Shown here: positions 1 through 8,135 of the stretch, in pieces
Numbering within the stretch: the stretch's first letter is position 1
Layout of the letters: each line of letters starts with the position of its first letter
Assembly: GCA_902767775.1 (NCBI GenBank)
Contig: CACXIP010000004.1
Span: forward strand, 62,001-126,000
DNA length: 64,000 nucleotides
Direction of reading: 5' to 3'
Source: an uncultured Prevotellaceae bacterium
Lineage (GTDB): Bacteria > Bacteroidota > Bacteroidia > Bacteroidales > Bacteroidaceae
Translations under genes and position numbers: made by a program
The notes under the pieces: model-generated
Told to the model about the DNA's origin: nothing
Databases searched by the model: none
The model's input: only the letters and a program-made list of their open reading frames with translations

Positions 1-909
1 AAGGAAAAGCAAAGAATTGTTGATGCCACAACCAAAGAAGGGTGTTTTGTGGAATTGCCTCCAAGCGGCTTCCCTGTAAATACGCCTCAGATAAGAAGAG
101 GCGTCTTCTTTTCCTTCGCCTGTGATGGAAGCTATCAAACCATTCATTCGGTCTGCCAGACCTGAAAACATGCTGGTCTGACTCAAGATGATTAGAGTGA
201 AGATACCTGTTATGGTAAAAGCTGCAATTTTCATGGAAGGCAGCAAGGAATCTCCTTTGGCGTTTCTTCTCTGTTTGAAGTAGTAGAGGAAAAAAATTCC
301 AAGCACCAACATCACAAACGCTTTCCTAGATTGTGTGGCGCCAATGATGAACAGGCAGGGCAGCCATATTACGATTGTCCAATCTTTCTTTACAAACAAG
401 AAAAAATAATAGTTGAGCATTAAGACGATGGCGGTCAGCATCGCTATCGTATTGACATTGTTGAAAGCATTTTGCATGCGTGCACCATCTTCTTCTGACG
501 AAATAATATCCTCAACACCATAGTAAAAATAAGTATATACGACCACCACAAAGCCAGCCCACATGATTATCTTGAGCAAGATATTGATATCTTTGATGTT
601 TTTCCAATACTCATAATAAATATACAAGGCAATCAGTGAGAAAAAGATGGTTTTGGAAATGCGAATGGTGTAGTAGCCGTTCATAGCCCAAAAAAGGGTG
701 GCATAACAATAGAGGCAAAACTGCAGGGTAAAAAGGTGGTATTTGTTGATTGTTAATTTGAAGTTAGAGAACAACAGCATCAAAAGAGAGAATCCCACGA
801 GAATAATGGGTTTTTCTCCAAAGATGTTGATGGAAACAAGAAACGCAAACGTGACAATCCATAGGAATTTGTCAGTCGACGTGAATTTTTGAGATGTATT
901 TGAGCGCAT
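1..909 (-). CDS. O-antigen polymerase/ligase family membrane protein (partial)
   Basis: This is an open reading frame of 303 codons that runs off the left edge, so the C-terminus is missing. The protein is almost entirely hydrophobic helices, with a charged loop before a segment reading GATQSRKAFVMLVLGIFFLY, which resembles the core of the Wzy_C/O-antigen ligase family. Near the edge the motif PFFGCGINNS resembles the family's G-x-G-x-N loop. Such proteins polymerise or ligate undecaprenyl-linked glycan at the periplasmic face of the inner membrane, which fits the surrounding glycan-decorating genes. The start chosen begins MRSNTS just before the first hydrophobic stretch; an in-frame ATG at 993 would add 28 residues. 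Whether it is a polymerase or a ligase cannot be told. Confidence 0.75.
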   Translation of the reverse strand, partial: MRSNTSQKFTSTDKFLWIVTFAFLVSINIFGEKPIILVGFSLLMLLFSNFKLTINKYHLFTLQFCLYCYATLFWAMNGYYTIRISKTIFFSLIALYIYYEYWKNIKDINILLKIIMWAGFVVVVYTYFYYGVEDIISSEEDGARMQNAFNNVNTIAMLTAIVLMLNYYFFLFVKKDWTIVIWLPCLFIIGATQSRKAFVMLVLGIFFLYYFKQRRNAKGDSLLPSMKIAAFTITGIFTLIILSQTSMFSGLADRMNGLIASITGEGKEDASSYLRRIYREAAWRQFHKTPFFGCGINNSLLFL

Positions 910-1277
910 GATGTTTTGAAAGAATGTTGACAGAAAAGCGTATAAACAATCAGATGGTAGGAATGTAAATGCATGGGCATATCTTACCCTCATCGCTGAT
1001 TTTGACAAAAGCGACGTATGGGCAAAGAATATAAAGCCAGAATGCTACACCACCTTAAAGGCCAGGACATACGAACATCACGCAATCATCTTTTGCAAGA
1101 ATTGCGCAAGACCATCAAAAATGATAGAAAAATCATACATCCCAATCTTGCAGTATCTGCAATCAACGCTTTCTTGTTTTCAAAGCACAAAGGTAATCAT
1201 TTTTTTTATAATAAGGGAGGAAAAGCTTTTTTTTTGCAGATAGGAATATAATTTTTGGTTGTTTTTGGAGTAATAAG
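910..1277. other. Intergenic leader region without a convincing gene
   Basis: This 368-base stretch lies between the start of the O-antigen polymerase-like gene and the end of the phosphoethanolamine-transferase-like gene, both on the minus strand. A -7-like box (TACCTTTG, minus strand, 1188-1195) is present without a matching TTTG at -33. If used, it would give a leader of about 280 nt for the leftward gene. A short plus-strand reading frame at 1018-1251 has no recognisable features and I do not call it. Confidence 0.4.
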
Positions 1278-2924
1278 TTAATCATATAGAAGACCTTGGT
1301 CTTCCTTGTCGGTGTCATGGGATAGTTTCCATCCAGTAATCTTCATGAGGGTGTAGATGAAGTTCTTGGTGTTGTAGGGTTTGTTAAGCGACTTCCTTAA
1401 TTGTTCCACCTGTTGAGGAAATGTTTCCTGATAGCTGTCTGTAACGTAGATGAAAAAAGGAATTTGGCAGGAGATGTCCCAAGACTTTTGGCTTCTGTCA
1501 GCAGCATGTCCGATGTAGTTGGGAGCCGACTCATAAAGATCCAATCCGTGGTCGGGAAAATAGAAAACCATTGCACACTCATCTTTGTATAGATTCATAA
1601 TTGAGGACACCACATGATCGTTGTACCGTGTAGCGTTATCATATTGAGCCAGGCGCTCTTGTTGGTGAGCAGGGCATTCTTTATAGTCTTCTGATTTGAA
1701 ATATTCCCATGATGATGGGTACCGATTCGTGAAATCCTCATGCTGTCCCATAAGGTTGACAATGGTGATGGTGGGAAGGCTGTCACTTTTGAGGAAAGAA
1801 TCCAAAACTGGCACAACCACCTGATCGTATCGGCTTGCTGCCTCAGGATGTTGCTCTGCGTACCAGATGGTGTCGGAAAGATCGGCAAATGTAGCCTGTA
1901 CATTGTCAAACATACCATAAGAATTTTGGTTGGATACCCATCTGATAGTGTATTTTTGACTGAAAACATCGAAAAAGGTGGGATAGTCATACCAGTTGTC
2001 CTTATTAGTCCATGGCATGAAAATCTTTTTCAGTCCGTTGACCATACCCTCTTTGGCACTATTAACCATTTTATCGTTGCCATCCCACAGGGAAAAAATG
2101 TTCTTAAACGCAAGATGGGTGAAAGGGGCTGGGGCGATGCATTGGGTAAAAGCTAATAAGTTGCCTTGGTCGGCAAGTTTGGCCAATTCAGGATTGGTAT
2201 CTTTTTTATACCCATAAATAGAGGAATGTGACTTGGAGAAAGACTCACCGATGATAATGACAATGTTTTGCGGGTGTTCGGCAGACACTTCTGTTATAGG
2301 GATGTCATGACGGTTTTCTGCCACTTTGTCTAGTGGCTCATAATCTTTTAAGATAATCAAATATTTAATGGGCAAGGTCTTGTTGAACCAATAGTACATA
2401 TCGCGCTTCAAAGATGGAAAACACAATATGGCTGTCACTAAAAAAACTGCAGTTCCTATTTGTGAGACTTTGCGACCTAAGGTCAATCGAGGTTTTTTAG
2501 CAAAGCACAACAGGCAAAGCAAGATAATAGCTGCTATCCATAGCAACACTTTTGAAATGGGAAAGTAGAAACTGAAAAATTCTGATGCCTCGTCTGGATT
2601 TGTGCCCAAAATCAGGTAGAATGTGTGAAGGCTCACTTCCTGCCCCACGGCAAGGTAATTGCCAAAACTTAGTCCAAAGTCTAATACGGCGATGATAAAA
2701 GTAAAGTGGCAAAGCCATTTACCCCAGCGTCTCCCCAACATGGCTGCAATGAGAAAGAACACCCCCATCTCAAAGCATGTGTCAGAGAGAAGAGTCCAAA
2801 AGGTTGTCCGTCCGAAATTGACGAGGCTGGCGGGGAGGACAATGGCTATCGTGATGGCAAGTAATTGCCTCCAATTCTCACTAAAGAACTCAACTAAACG
2901 GGTGAAAAAATTTCCAAATATCAT
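1278..2924 (-). CDS. Phosphoethanolamine-transferase-like membrane enzyme (alkaline phosphatase superfamily)
   Basis: A 548-residue protein with five or so N-terminal membrane helices (about residues 18-170) followed by a periplasmic alkaline-phosphatase/sulfatase fold. Visible landmarks are the metal-binding IIIGES motif at 222-228, followed by a Gx(Y)xxxTNPELA segment as in EptA-type enzymes, a candidate nucleophile Thr269 in PFTH, and the metal-binding FPDHG at 456-460. The family moves phosphoethanolamine or another phospho-alcohol from phospholipid to lipid A or a glycan. The start beginning MIFGNF was chosen because upstream codons lack hydrophobic signal character. It is a paralogue of the gene at 10711-12537. 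The acceptor cannot be read from the sequence. A TACTTTTG box at 3104-3111 may be its -7 element. Confidence 0.8.
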   Translation of the reverse strand: MIFGNFFTRLVEFFSENWRQLLAITIAIVLPASLVNFGRTTFWTLLSDTCFEMGVFFLIAAMLGRRWGKWLCHFTFIIAVLDFGLSFGNYLAVGQEVSLHTFYLILGTNPDEASEFFSFYFPISKVLLWIAAIILLCLLCFAKKPRLTLGRKVSQIGTAVFLVTAILCFPSLKRDMYYWFNKTLPIKYLIILKDYEPLDKVAENRHDIPITEVSAEHPQNIVIIIGESFSKSHSSIYGYKKDTNPELAKLADQGNLLAFTQCIAPAPFTHLAFKNIFSLWDGNDKMVNSAKEGMVNGLKKIFMPWTNKDNWYDYPTFFDVFSQKYTIRWVSNQNSYGMFDNVQATFADLSDTIWYAEQHPEAASRYDQVVVPVLDSFLKSDSLPTITIVNLMGQHEDFTNRYPSSWEYFKSEDYKECPAHQQERLAQYDNATRYNDHVVSSIMNLYKDECAMVFYFPDHGLDLYESAPNYIGHAADRSQKSWDISCQIPFFIYVTDSYQETFPQQVEQLRKSLNKPYNTKNFIYTLMKITGWKLSHDTDKEDQGLLYD

Positions 2925-3293
2925 TTTTGTGCACTTTATTTTTTGTTGCCCACATTGATAAGGACTTTTTGGACTGCAACGTAAGGTAGGTACTACTTGC
3001 ACAGAGAAATCGACAATGCTTGGACTCTTTGGCTAAGTCAATCAACTCAATTAAGCTATTATCCTCAGACATTTATCAATTGTGGTAAATAACAACTGAG
3101 GTGCAAAAGTAGCAATATAAAATGAAAATCTTGTTTTATTTGCAATTTTTTAATATATTCCTTGTGAAGATGTTTCATTTTTTTATGAAGTTCAAGTCGT
3201 TGCTCAGCAACAAAAAAATAAAGTGTTTTTTTGTATTGTCTTTGCTTTGCACTATCTTTGCCGAAATATTTCAAACTATCATGGACAATAACG
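2925..3293. other. Divergent intergenic region between transferase and acyltransferase genes
   Basis: This 369-base AT-rich region separates two divergent genes. It contains a perfect plus-strand promoter (3230-3260). It also has a minus-strand -7 box TACTTTTG at 3104-3111, without a clear -33 partner, about 180 nt ahead of the leftward start. No reading frame in it has protein-like features. Confidence 0.5.
3230..3260 (+). promoter_or_regulatory. Bacteroidota-type promoter for acyltransferase 3 gene
   Basis: TTTG at 3230-3233 and TATCTTTG at 3253-3260 are separated by 19 nt, an exact match to the Bacteroidota TTTG-N19-TAnnTTTG pattern. It lies 33 nt before the ATG at 3294 and rules out the in-frame upstream start at 3231. 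Confidence 0.75.
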
Positions 3294-4403
3294 ATGGACA
3301 ATCTGACTCGTGAGCGGTCTCTCCGTATGCGCGGAGCAGCCATATTTATGATATTTCTGCATAATTTGCTTCATTTACTTGACTATGCGAAGGAGAATGA
3401 GTTTGCTTTCACACCAATCAGAGCTGAGCATATGTTGTCCTCCTTCATCTCTTTGTCATCATCTATCGTGGGAGATTTTTTTTCATATTTCGGATGGTAT
3501 GGAGTTCCTGTCTTTATGTTTTTCAGCGGATATGGACTTGTTATGAAACATGAGCAGGCGAGCCGTGAAAAAGGTTTTGGGAAACAGCATAAGTCATTGC
3601 GGGTTGTTCCCTATTTGTGGAGAAATTTTCTGAAGTTGTTTGTGCTCATGGCTCCATGTTACCTCATATATGTTTTGGGGACAGGACAGCCTATCTTCAG
3701 CAAGCTGGCTATAGGTCAGTTGACGATGACTGCCAATCTTTTTTGCCCTCGGATGATTGCCCCTGGTGTGTATTGGTATTTTGGGTTGACACTTCAATTT
3801 TATGTACTGTATTTGGTGTTTTTTCGCTTTCGGAGTAAAAAATTCTTGATGATTGCTGCTCTGCTCATGTTGGTTCTTGGGGTAGTTTTTGAGTTCTTTG
3901 TTGACAAAACGTCCAATGTGGATTTGCGGCATAATTCTCCAGTATGGCTTCCTGTATTTCTTGCTGGGGTTTGGTATGCTCGGGAAAAATCAATACCGGG
4001 ACTTGCCTTTGTCAAGAAGCATTGGGGAAAAGCCTTGTTGTTGCTCATCGTCTTATGGGTATGGAGCTCTGTCAATGCTTATCTGTGGACGGCAAGTCCA
4101 TTGCTGGTGCTGCCCATTTTCGGCATCATTTGTATCTGCTGTTGTGAAATACCTGCTGCATCAGGACGCTGGGTTCATGCTATCTCCGGTCTTTTCTCAC
4201 GTTGCATCACTTATTTGGGAAGCATCTCTGCTAGTTTGTTTGTGTGCCATCCAATCATCCGGGAATTGGCTTTAAAAGTATATCATTTGGGATATAACCA
4301 AATGATTGTTATCTTGGTCTATGTCATTGTGTGCATCTCTGTGGCGGCTATTTACGACTATTGCTACAAAAAGGCAATGCGGTTTTTGCTGCCTAAAAGA
4401 TGA
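3294..4403 (+). CDS. Acyltransferase 3 family membrane O-acyltransferase
   Basis: A 369-residue, roughly ten-helix membrane protein of the acyltransferase 3 (OafA/NodX/WecH-like) family. It starts MDNLTRERSLRMRGAAIFMI; the Arg-rich start of helix 1, followed by a His in FLHNLLH, matches the family's R...H signature. These enzymes use cytoplasmic acyl-CoA, usually acetyl-CoA, to O-acylate sugars or lipid-linked glycans. It is closely related to the gene at 9573-10673: the N-terminus and the segment WYGVPVFMFFSGYGLVMKHE are almost the same. It stands alone on the plus strand with its own promoter and converges with the SGNH gene 4 nt downstream. The substrate is unknown. Confidence 0.85.
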   Translation: MDNLTRERSLRMRGAAIFMIFLHNLLHLLDYAKENEFAFTPIRAEHMLSSFISLSSSIVGDFFSYFGWYGVPVFMFFSGYGLVMKHEQASREKGFGKQHKSLRVVPYLWRNFLKLFVLMAPCYLIYVLGTGQPIFSKLAIGQLTMTANLFCPRMIAPGVYWYFGLTLQFYVLYLVFFRFRSKKFLMIAALLMLVLGVVFEFFVDKTSNVDLRHNSPVWLPVFLAGVWYAREKSIPGLAFVKKHWGKALLLLIVLWVWSSVNAYLWTASPLLVLPIFGIICICCCEIPAASGRWVHAISGLFSRCITYLGSISASLFVCHPIIRELALKVYHLGYNQMIVILVYVIVCISVAAIYDYCYKKAMRFLLPKR

Positions 4404-4407
4404 TATT

Positions 4408-5343
4408 TCATTCTTCTTGAATGTGCCCTATTTCTCTTTCTCTTTTTTTGATGATTTTGGCCAATTCTTTGGTGAATTCAGCAGCCCCATTGGCGTTCAT
4501 GTGCTTGCCGTCAGCGAATAGACTGTCTGTGAACATGAATTTTGGATGATTGGTGAAGTTGATGAAAGGGATGCCTTCACGCTTGCAGCGGTCTTTGATG
4601 ATTTGTGCTTCTTTGGCCTTTGCAGAGTCACATTCATACCAAATGGGACTTTGAACAATATATAGGTGAGATTTTTCGGAAAGTTGGAAAAATCTATCCA
4701 TGTATTTCAACTTAATGGAATCATATTGTATATCTTTTGCTCCCTTTTCTATCTTTTTTTGTGGAGGGCGCATCTTGGCATGGCTTGGTATGTAGCCCAT
4801 CACATTGTCTTCCTCAACGGTGTACCCAGTAAGATAAACAAACAAACTCTTGATGAATGAGGAGTTATATCTATAGCAAGATGACAACATTTTATACTTG
4901 GATATAGGGTCAACATCATAGAATAGTTCCGCCATACCCTCTCTGTCATATCTGTTTTTTAACCAAGCAAGTTGCTGAACATTGTCTCCTTTCAATAAAT
5001 CATAGCCTGTTACCAAGTCGAGGATGATGATTTTTGGCAGATGGCGCTCTCTTATCATTTTCAGTCGTGCGTATGACGTTAGGATGCCACAACCATCAGC
5101 ACCACAGTTATAGCCAGTCATGCCGAGAGAGTCAGTTAGGATACGCATGTCGTAATGATGCAGGGCCCTTGATGAGCCGAAGACAAGGATGTCGTCTTTA
5201 CATTCGTTGCAGATATAGTTGTCTCGTCCTTGCCCCCCTGTTTTTATTCTCTCGGTAATATAACCTAATGCATGTCCGACAATGAAATCCCCTATAATGA
5301 TGAGACCAAGAAGCAAAACAGACCGTATGATGATTCTTTTCAT
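4408..5343 (-). CDS. SGNH-type acyl esterase/transferase, partner of MBOAT (module A)
   Basis: A 311-residue protein with one N-terminal membrane anchor (about residues 5-22) and a periplasmic SGNH/GDSL-like domain. The nucleophile block is ILVFGSSRALHHYD, and the C-terminal catalytic Asp/His is in FADGKHMNANGA. It begins 4 nt after the stop of the MBOAT gene, giving the same arrangement as AlgI-AlgJ or DltB-DltD, where the MBOAT protein passes an acyl group across the membrane and the SGNH protein places it on the polymer. Three paralogues with the same motifs lie at 12551, 19114 and 24983. The start at MKRIIIRS was chosen because it begins the hydrophobic anchor. The acyl group and glycan are not determined. 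Confidence 0.82.
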   Translation of the reverse strand: MKRIIIRSVLLLGLIIIGDFIVGHALGYITERIKTGGQGRDNYICNECKDDILVFGSSRALHHYDMRILTDSLGMTGYNCGADGCGILTSYARLKMIRERHLPKIIILDLVTGYDLLKGDNVQQLAWLKNRYDREGMAELFYDVDPISKYKMLSSCYRYNSSFIKSLFVYLTGYTVEEDNVMGYIPSHAKMRPPQKKIEKGAKDIQYDSIKLKYMDRFFQLSEKSHLYIVQSPIWYECDSAKAKEAQIIKDRCKREGIPFINFTNHPKFMFTDSLFADGKHMNANGAAEFTKELAKIIKKREREIGHIQEE

Positions 5344-5347
5344 TGTT

Positions 5348-6763
5348 TTAGAAATTTGCGTAAATAAACTGGTCGGCGCCAAACACCCCCATGAGGAGGA
5401 TGGTAAGAGTGAGGACAACATATGTGGTCCATCTGACTAATAGCAGTTTGCTGTTCATTAAAGGTATTCGTGACGGGAAGAACTCATCGCGGATGTCTTT
5501 GGCGAAGAGGATTGCCACGCTGGTGAAAGTGAGTGCGAGCGTCTGCAAGTCGTCATAGAAAAGGGTAAATGGCTGAGAGAAGTCGAATATGCTAGTTATG
5601 ATACCGCAGGCCTCGCCTATTGTGGGCATGCGGAAGAAAATCCAGGCAAAGTTGACAATCAGAAACGTAATGAGAATCTTGACAGTCTTTCCCAACCATC
5701 CGTATCTGCACTTCTGTTGGCCGAGCATCTTCTCTATGATTTGGCAAACACCATGCATGCAACCCCATACAATGAAAGTCCAGTTGGCTCCATGCCAGAT
5801 GCCGCTGACAAGGAATGTGACAAAAATGTTCCAGTAATTGCGCACCTTGCTGCATCGGCTTCCCCCAAGAGGAATATAGATATAGTCCTTGAGCCATGTA
5901 GAGAGCGAGATATGCCATCGATGCCAGAAATCCGTGACACTCACAGCAAAGTAAGGCCTGCGGAAGTTTTCCGTCAATTCAAAGCCCAATGTTTTGCCCA
6001 CACCAATAGCCATTAGGGAGTAACCAGCGAAGTCTGCGTAAATCTGAAGGGTATAAAGCAAACTTGCCACAAAACATGTCAAACCACTGTAGTAAAGATA
6101 GTTTGGCATAATAGTATCCACATAGATTCCGACACGGTCTGCCACAACTGTTTTCATCAGCATACCCCATAGTACCATTTTCATTCCTTCAACGAATTTG
6201 TTGTAGTCAAGGCCCGGACGTGGATGGTTGAATTGAGGCAGCATCAGGGATGCCTTGTTGATGGGGCCGGATAATATAGATGGAAAGAAAGATACGAATA
6301 GGGCATAAGTGAGAAAATTGTTTTCTGGTTCAATCCGTTTCTTATAGACATCACAGACATAGCCAACAGCCTGAAAGGTGAAAAAAGAAATACCTACAGG
6401 AATAGCCCAGTTGAGGCCAGGTAGATGCACTTGAAACCCAATGAAGGCAAATATATCAACAAGTGTGTCGTTAATGAAGTTAAGATATTTGAAAGTGAGC
6501 AGTGGCAGAATGGCAAGCAACACAGATGAAAAGAGCAGCAGCTTTGGGCGTCTTACATGATGGCAAGCTCTTGCTGTGGAGTAGGTGACCGCTGTGACAA
6601 AAAGGAGAACCAGAGCATAGGTTGGCTTCCAGCAAATATACAAGGCATAGCTGACAATGAGCAGGTAGAGGTTGCGTATGGAGTTGTATCTTGCTGGGAT
6701 AGTATGATAGAAAAGAAACAACAACGGATACAGAAAAATAAAACGGAGAGAGTTGTATAGCAT
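5348..6763 (-). CDS. MBOAT family O-acyltransferase (module A)
   Basis: A 471-residue polytopic membrane protein of the MBOAT family (AlgI/DltB branch). Hallmarks are FFPSILSGPINKASL in the middle, FWHRWHISLSTWLKDY, and the catalytic-His segment GIWHGANWTFIVWG. The start beginning MLYNSLRFIFLYPLLF fits the start of helix 1 and matches the other copies. Predicted role: transfer of an acyl group from a cytoplasmic donor across the inner membrane to its SGNH partner encoded immediately downstream. It is the second gene of a likely CapA-MBOAT-SGNH operon. The stretch coding for about 117 residues around the catalytic His is almost identical in DNA to the MBOAT genes of modules B and C. Unlike those two, this copy is intact. 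Confidence 0.88.
   Translation of the reverse strand: MLYNSLRFIFLYPLLFLFYHTIPARYNSIRNLYLLIVSYALYICWKPTYALVLLFVTAVTYSTARACHHVRRPKLLLFSSVLLAILPLLTFKYLNFINDTLVDIFAFIGFQVHLPGLNWAIPVGISFFTFQAVGYVCDVYKKRIEPENNFLTYALFVSFFPSILSGPINKASLMLPQFNHPRPGLDYNKFVEGMKMVLWGMLMKTVVADRVGIYVDTIMPNYLYYSGLTCFVASLLYTLQIYADFAGYSLMAIGVGKTLGFELTENFRRPYFAVSVTDFWHRWHISLSTWLKDYIYIPLGGSRCSKVRNYWNIFVTFLVSGIWHGANWTFIVWGCMHGVCQIIEKMLGQQKCRYGWLGKTVKILITFLIVNFAWIFFRMPTIGEACGIITSIFDFSQPFTLFYDDLQTLALTFTSVAILFAKDIRDEFFPSRIPLMNSKLLLVRWTTYVVLTLTILLMGVFGADQFIYANF
5626..5976. repeat. MBOAT shared block, copy A
   Basis: This 351-nt coding block is repeated at 13728-14078 (same orientation) and 24358-24708 (opposite orientation). By eye, copy A and copy B differ at about 13 positions, while flanking coding sequence is clearly diverged. 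Confidence 0.8.
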
Positions 6764-6794
6764 GGGCTGTGATATGATGTTATAGTGTAGTGTT

Positions 6795-7928
6795 CTAACG
6801 GATTTGCTTCTTGATGAAGTTGATGAGTCTTTCACGGTGTGACTCGCATTCTATCTTATTAAGGACAAAAGGCCATTTGTTTCTGGGATAGTAGAAAGGA
6901 AGCAAACCTTTGCTGAACAAGGCATCAGACCATTTTTTAGAATAGGGAGTGAATATCGGGCGTAAATAGTCGGAGGTGGCTTCCAGATAAGCCGTGTAAG
7001 TCTTCGCAAGGTTTTGAGGATTGGATATGACTGCATTGAGCTGTGCTATTTCGCTAAGAAAAACCTTGCGTGAGGCTTCGTCAAGATATTTTACGCCAGG
7101 CTCGCCATTGCATTGTAAATATGGATAAAGTTGGTAGTATACTTTATCTCCATCAAATGTGATTCCTGCTACATAACCTTTATTTCGGGGCCTATCCTTA
7201 ATTCGGATGGAATCAAAGCAGAAATTGCCCAATCCATAGAAAATGGGCTTGCCTTGATAAATTTCATATCCGCTTGGACAATGTTGATGATGATTGACTA
7301 CCGCATCTGCACCGATTTCTATAAAGAATCGATAGGTTTCTTGCATCCAAGGGCTTGGCATTTCATAGTCTTCTATACCTCCGTGTGTGATAACAACCAC
7401 ATAATCAGCTTTCGCGCGAGCTTCCTGGATGGCGTGATATTGCTTGATGGGGTTGAGGGGATTGCTTCCCCCTGTGCATGGTGTGGCTATGGAAAATTCA
7501 TGTTCGCAGCAATTGATGATGGCAATTGTTTCATCATTGATTTGCTTGAACAGGGTTGCTGCAGCTTCATTTAGATTGCGGCCACCACCAACATGGACAA
7601 TATGATACTGGTCAAGTGTGCTGATGGTAGTTTCCACCCCAATGTCGCCGTAATCATAAAAATGGTTGTTAGCAAGTGTGGCACAGTTAAAACCTCCATA
7701 TGCAAGTAAGCTGATGGCGTGCTCATTACATCTTAAAGAAGGACCGCATTTGATGATAGATTGGGCTTCTTCCGGAGCTACGGGGCTTTCCAGGTTGACA
7801 ATACGGTAATCATAATCTTGGAACATGGCTTTTGTCTCCCCCAATATCTCATCATATTGCTGATTATCTGCATACAGTTTAATTCTGCTGGTTGCCACAA
7901 AGTCTCCGGCGATGGCTATCTTGATCAT
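6795..7928 (-). CDS. CapA family protein (metallophosphatase-like, capsule synthesis)
   Basis: A 377-residue protein with no signal peptide, matching the CapA family (named for poly-gamma-glutamate capsule synthesis, calcineurin-like metallophosphatase fold). Visible motifs are IAIAGDFVATSR at the N-terminus, VNLESPV, the metal-ligand segment LANNHFYDYG, THGGIEDYE, and NHHQHCPSGYE followed by PIFYGLGNFCFD. Family members take part in polymer synthesis or modification, but their chemistry outside poly-gamma-glutamate is poorly defined. It is the first gene of a leftward operon with MBOAT A and SGNH A (31 nt gap). A TAATTTTG box at 8007-8014 (minus strand) could be its -7 element, but no -33 TTTG was found. 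Confidence 0.85.
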   Translation of the reverse strand: MIKIAIAGDFVATSRIKLYADNQQYDEILGETKAMFQDYDYRIVNLESPVAPEEAQSIIKCGPSLRCNEHAISLLAYGGFNCATLANNHFYDYGDIGVETTISTLDQYHIVHVGGGRNLNEAAATLFKQINDETIAIINCCEHEFSIATPCTGGSNPLNPIKQYHAIQEARAKADYVVVITHGGIEDYEMPSPWMQETYRFFIEIGADAVVNHHQHCPSGYEIYQGKPIFYGLGNFCFDSIRIKDRPRNKGYVAGITFDGDKVYYQLYPYLQCNGEPGVKYLDEASRKVFLSEIAQLNAVISNPQNLAKTYTAYLEATSDYLRPIFTPYSKKWSDALFSKGLLPFYYPRNKWPFVLNKIECESHRERLINFIKKQIR

Positions 7929-8083
7929 AATGTGTCATTTGTTGATTTGAATAATTACTGTTTGGCGGGCAGATGAATTTTCTTTCCCAGCTTCCAAGAT
8001 GATTTGCAAAATTAATAAAAAATGGGAATACTTTACGTTGAATTGTTCAAAAATAGGGTTGCCGCAGTTTTTTTCTGTAGTTT

Positions 8084-8114
8084 TTTGTGGTTTGCATACA
8101 ATTGTTTATATTTG
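8084..8114 (+). promoter_or_regulatory. Bacteroidota-type promoter for GH29 fucosidase
   Basis: TTTG at 8084-8087 and TATATTTG at 8107-8114 are spaced by 19 nt, an exact consensus match, 21 nt before the fucosidase ATG. Confidence 0.75.
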
Positions 8115-8135
8115 CATCATTAACAGCATCAACAG

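Noticed and set aside
780-980. Minus-strand 66-residue reading frame
   Set aside because: Overlaps the start of the O-antigen polymerase-like gene in another frame; that gene reads through 303 codons in its own frame.
1018-1251. Plus-strand 77-residue reading frame
   Set aside because: Lies in an AT-rich leader, has no domain, signal or neighbour support, and ends in a low-complexity run.
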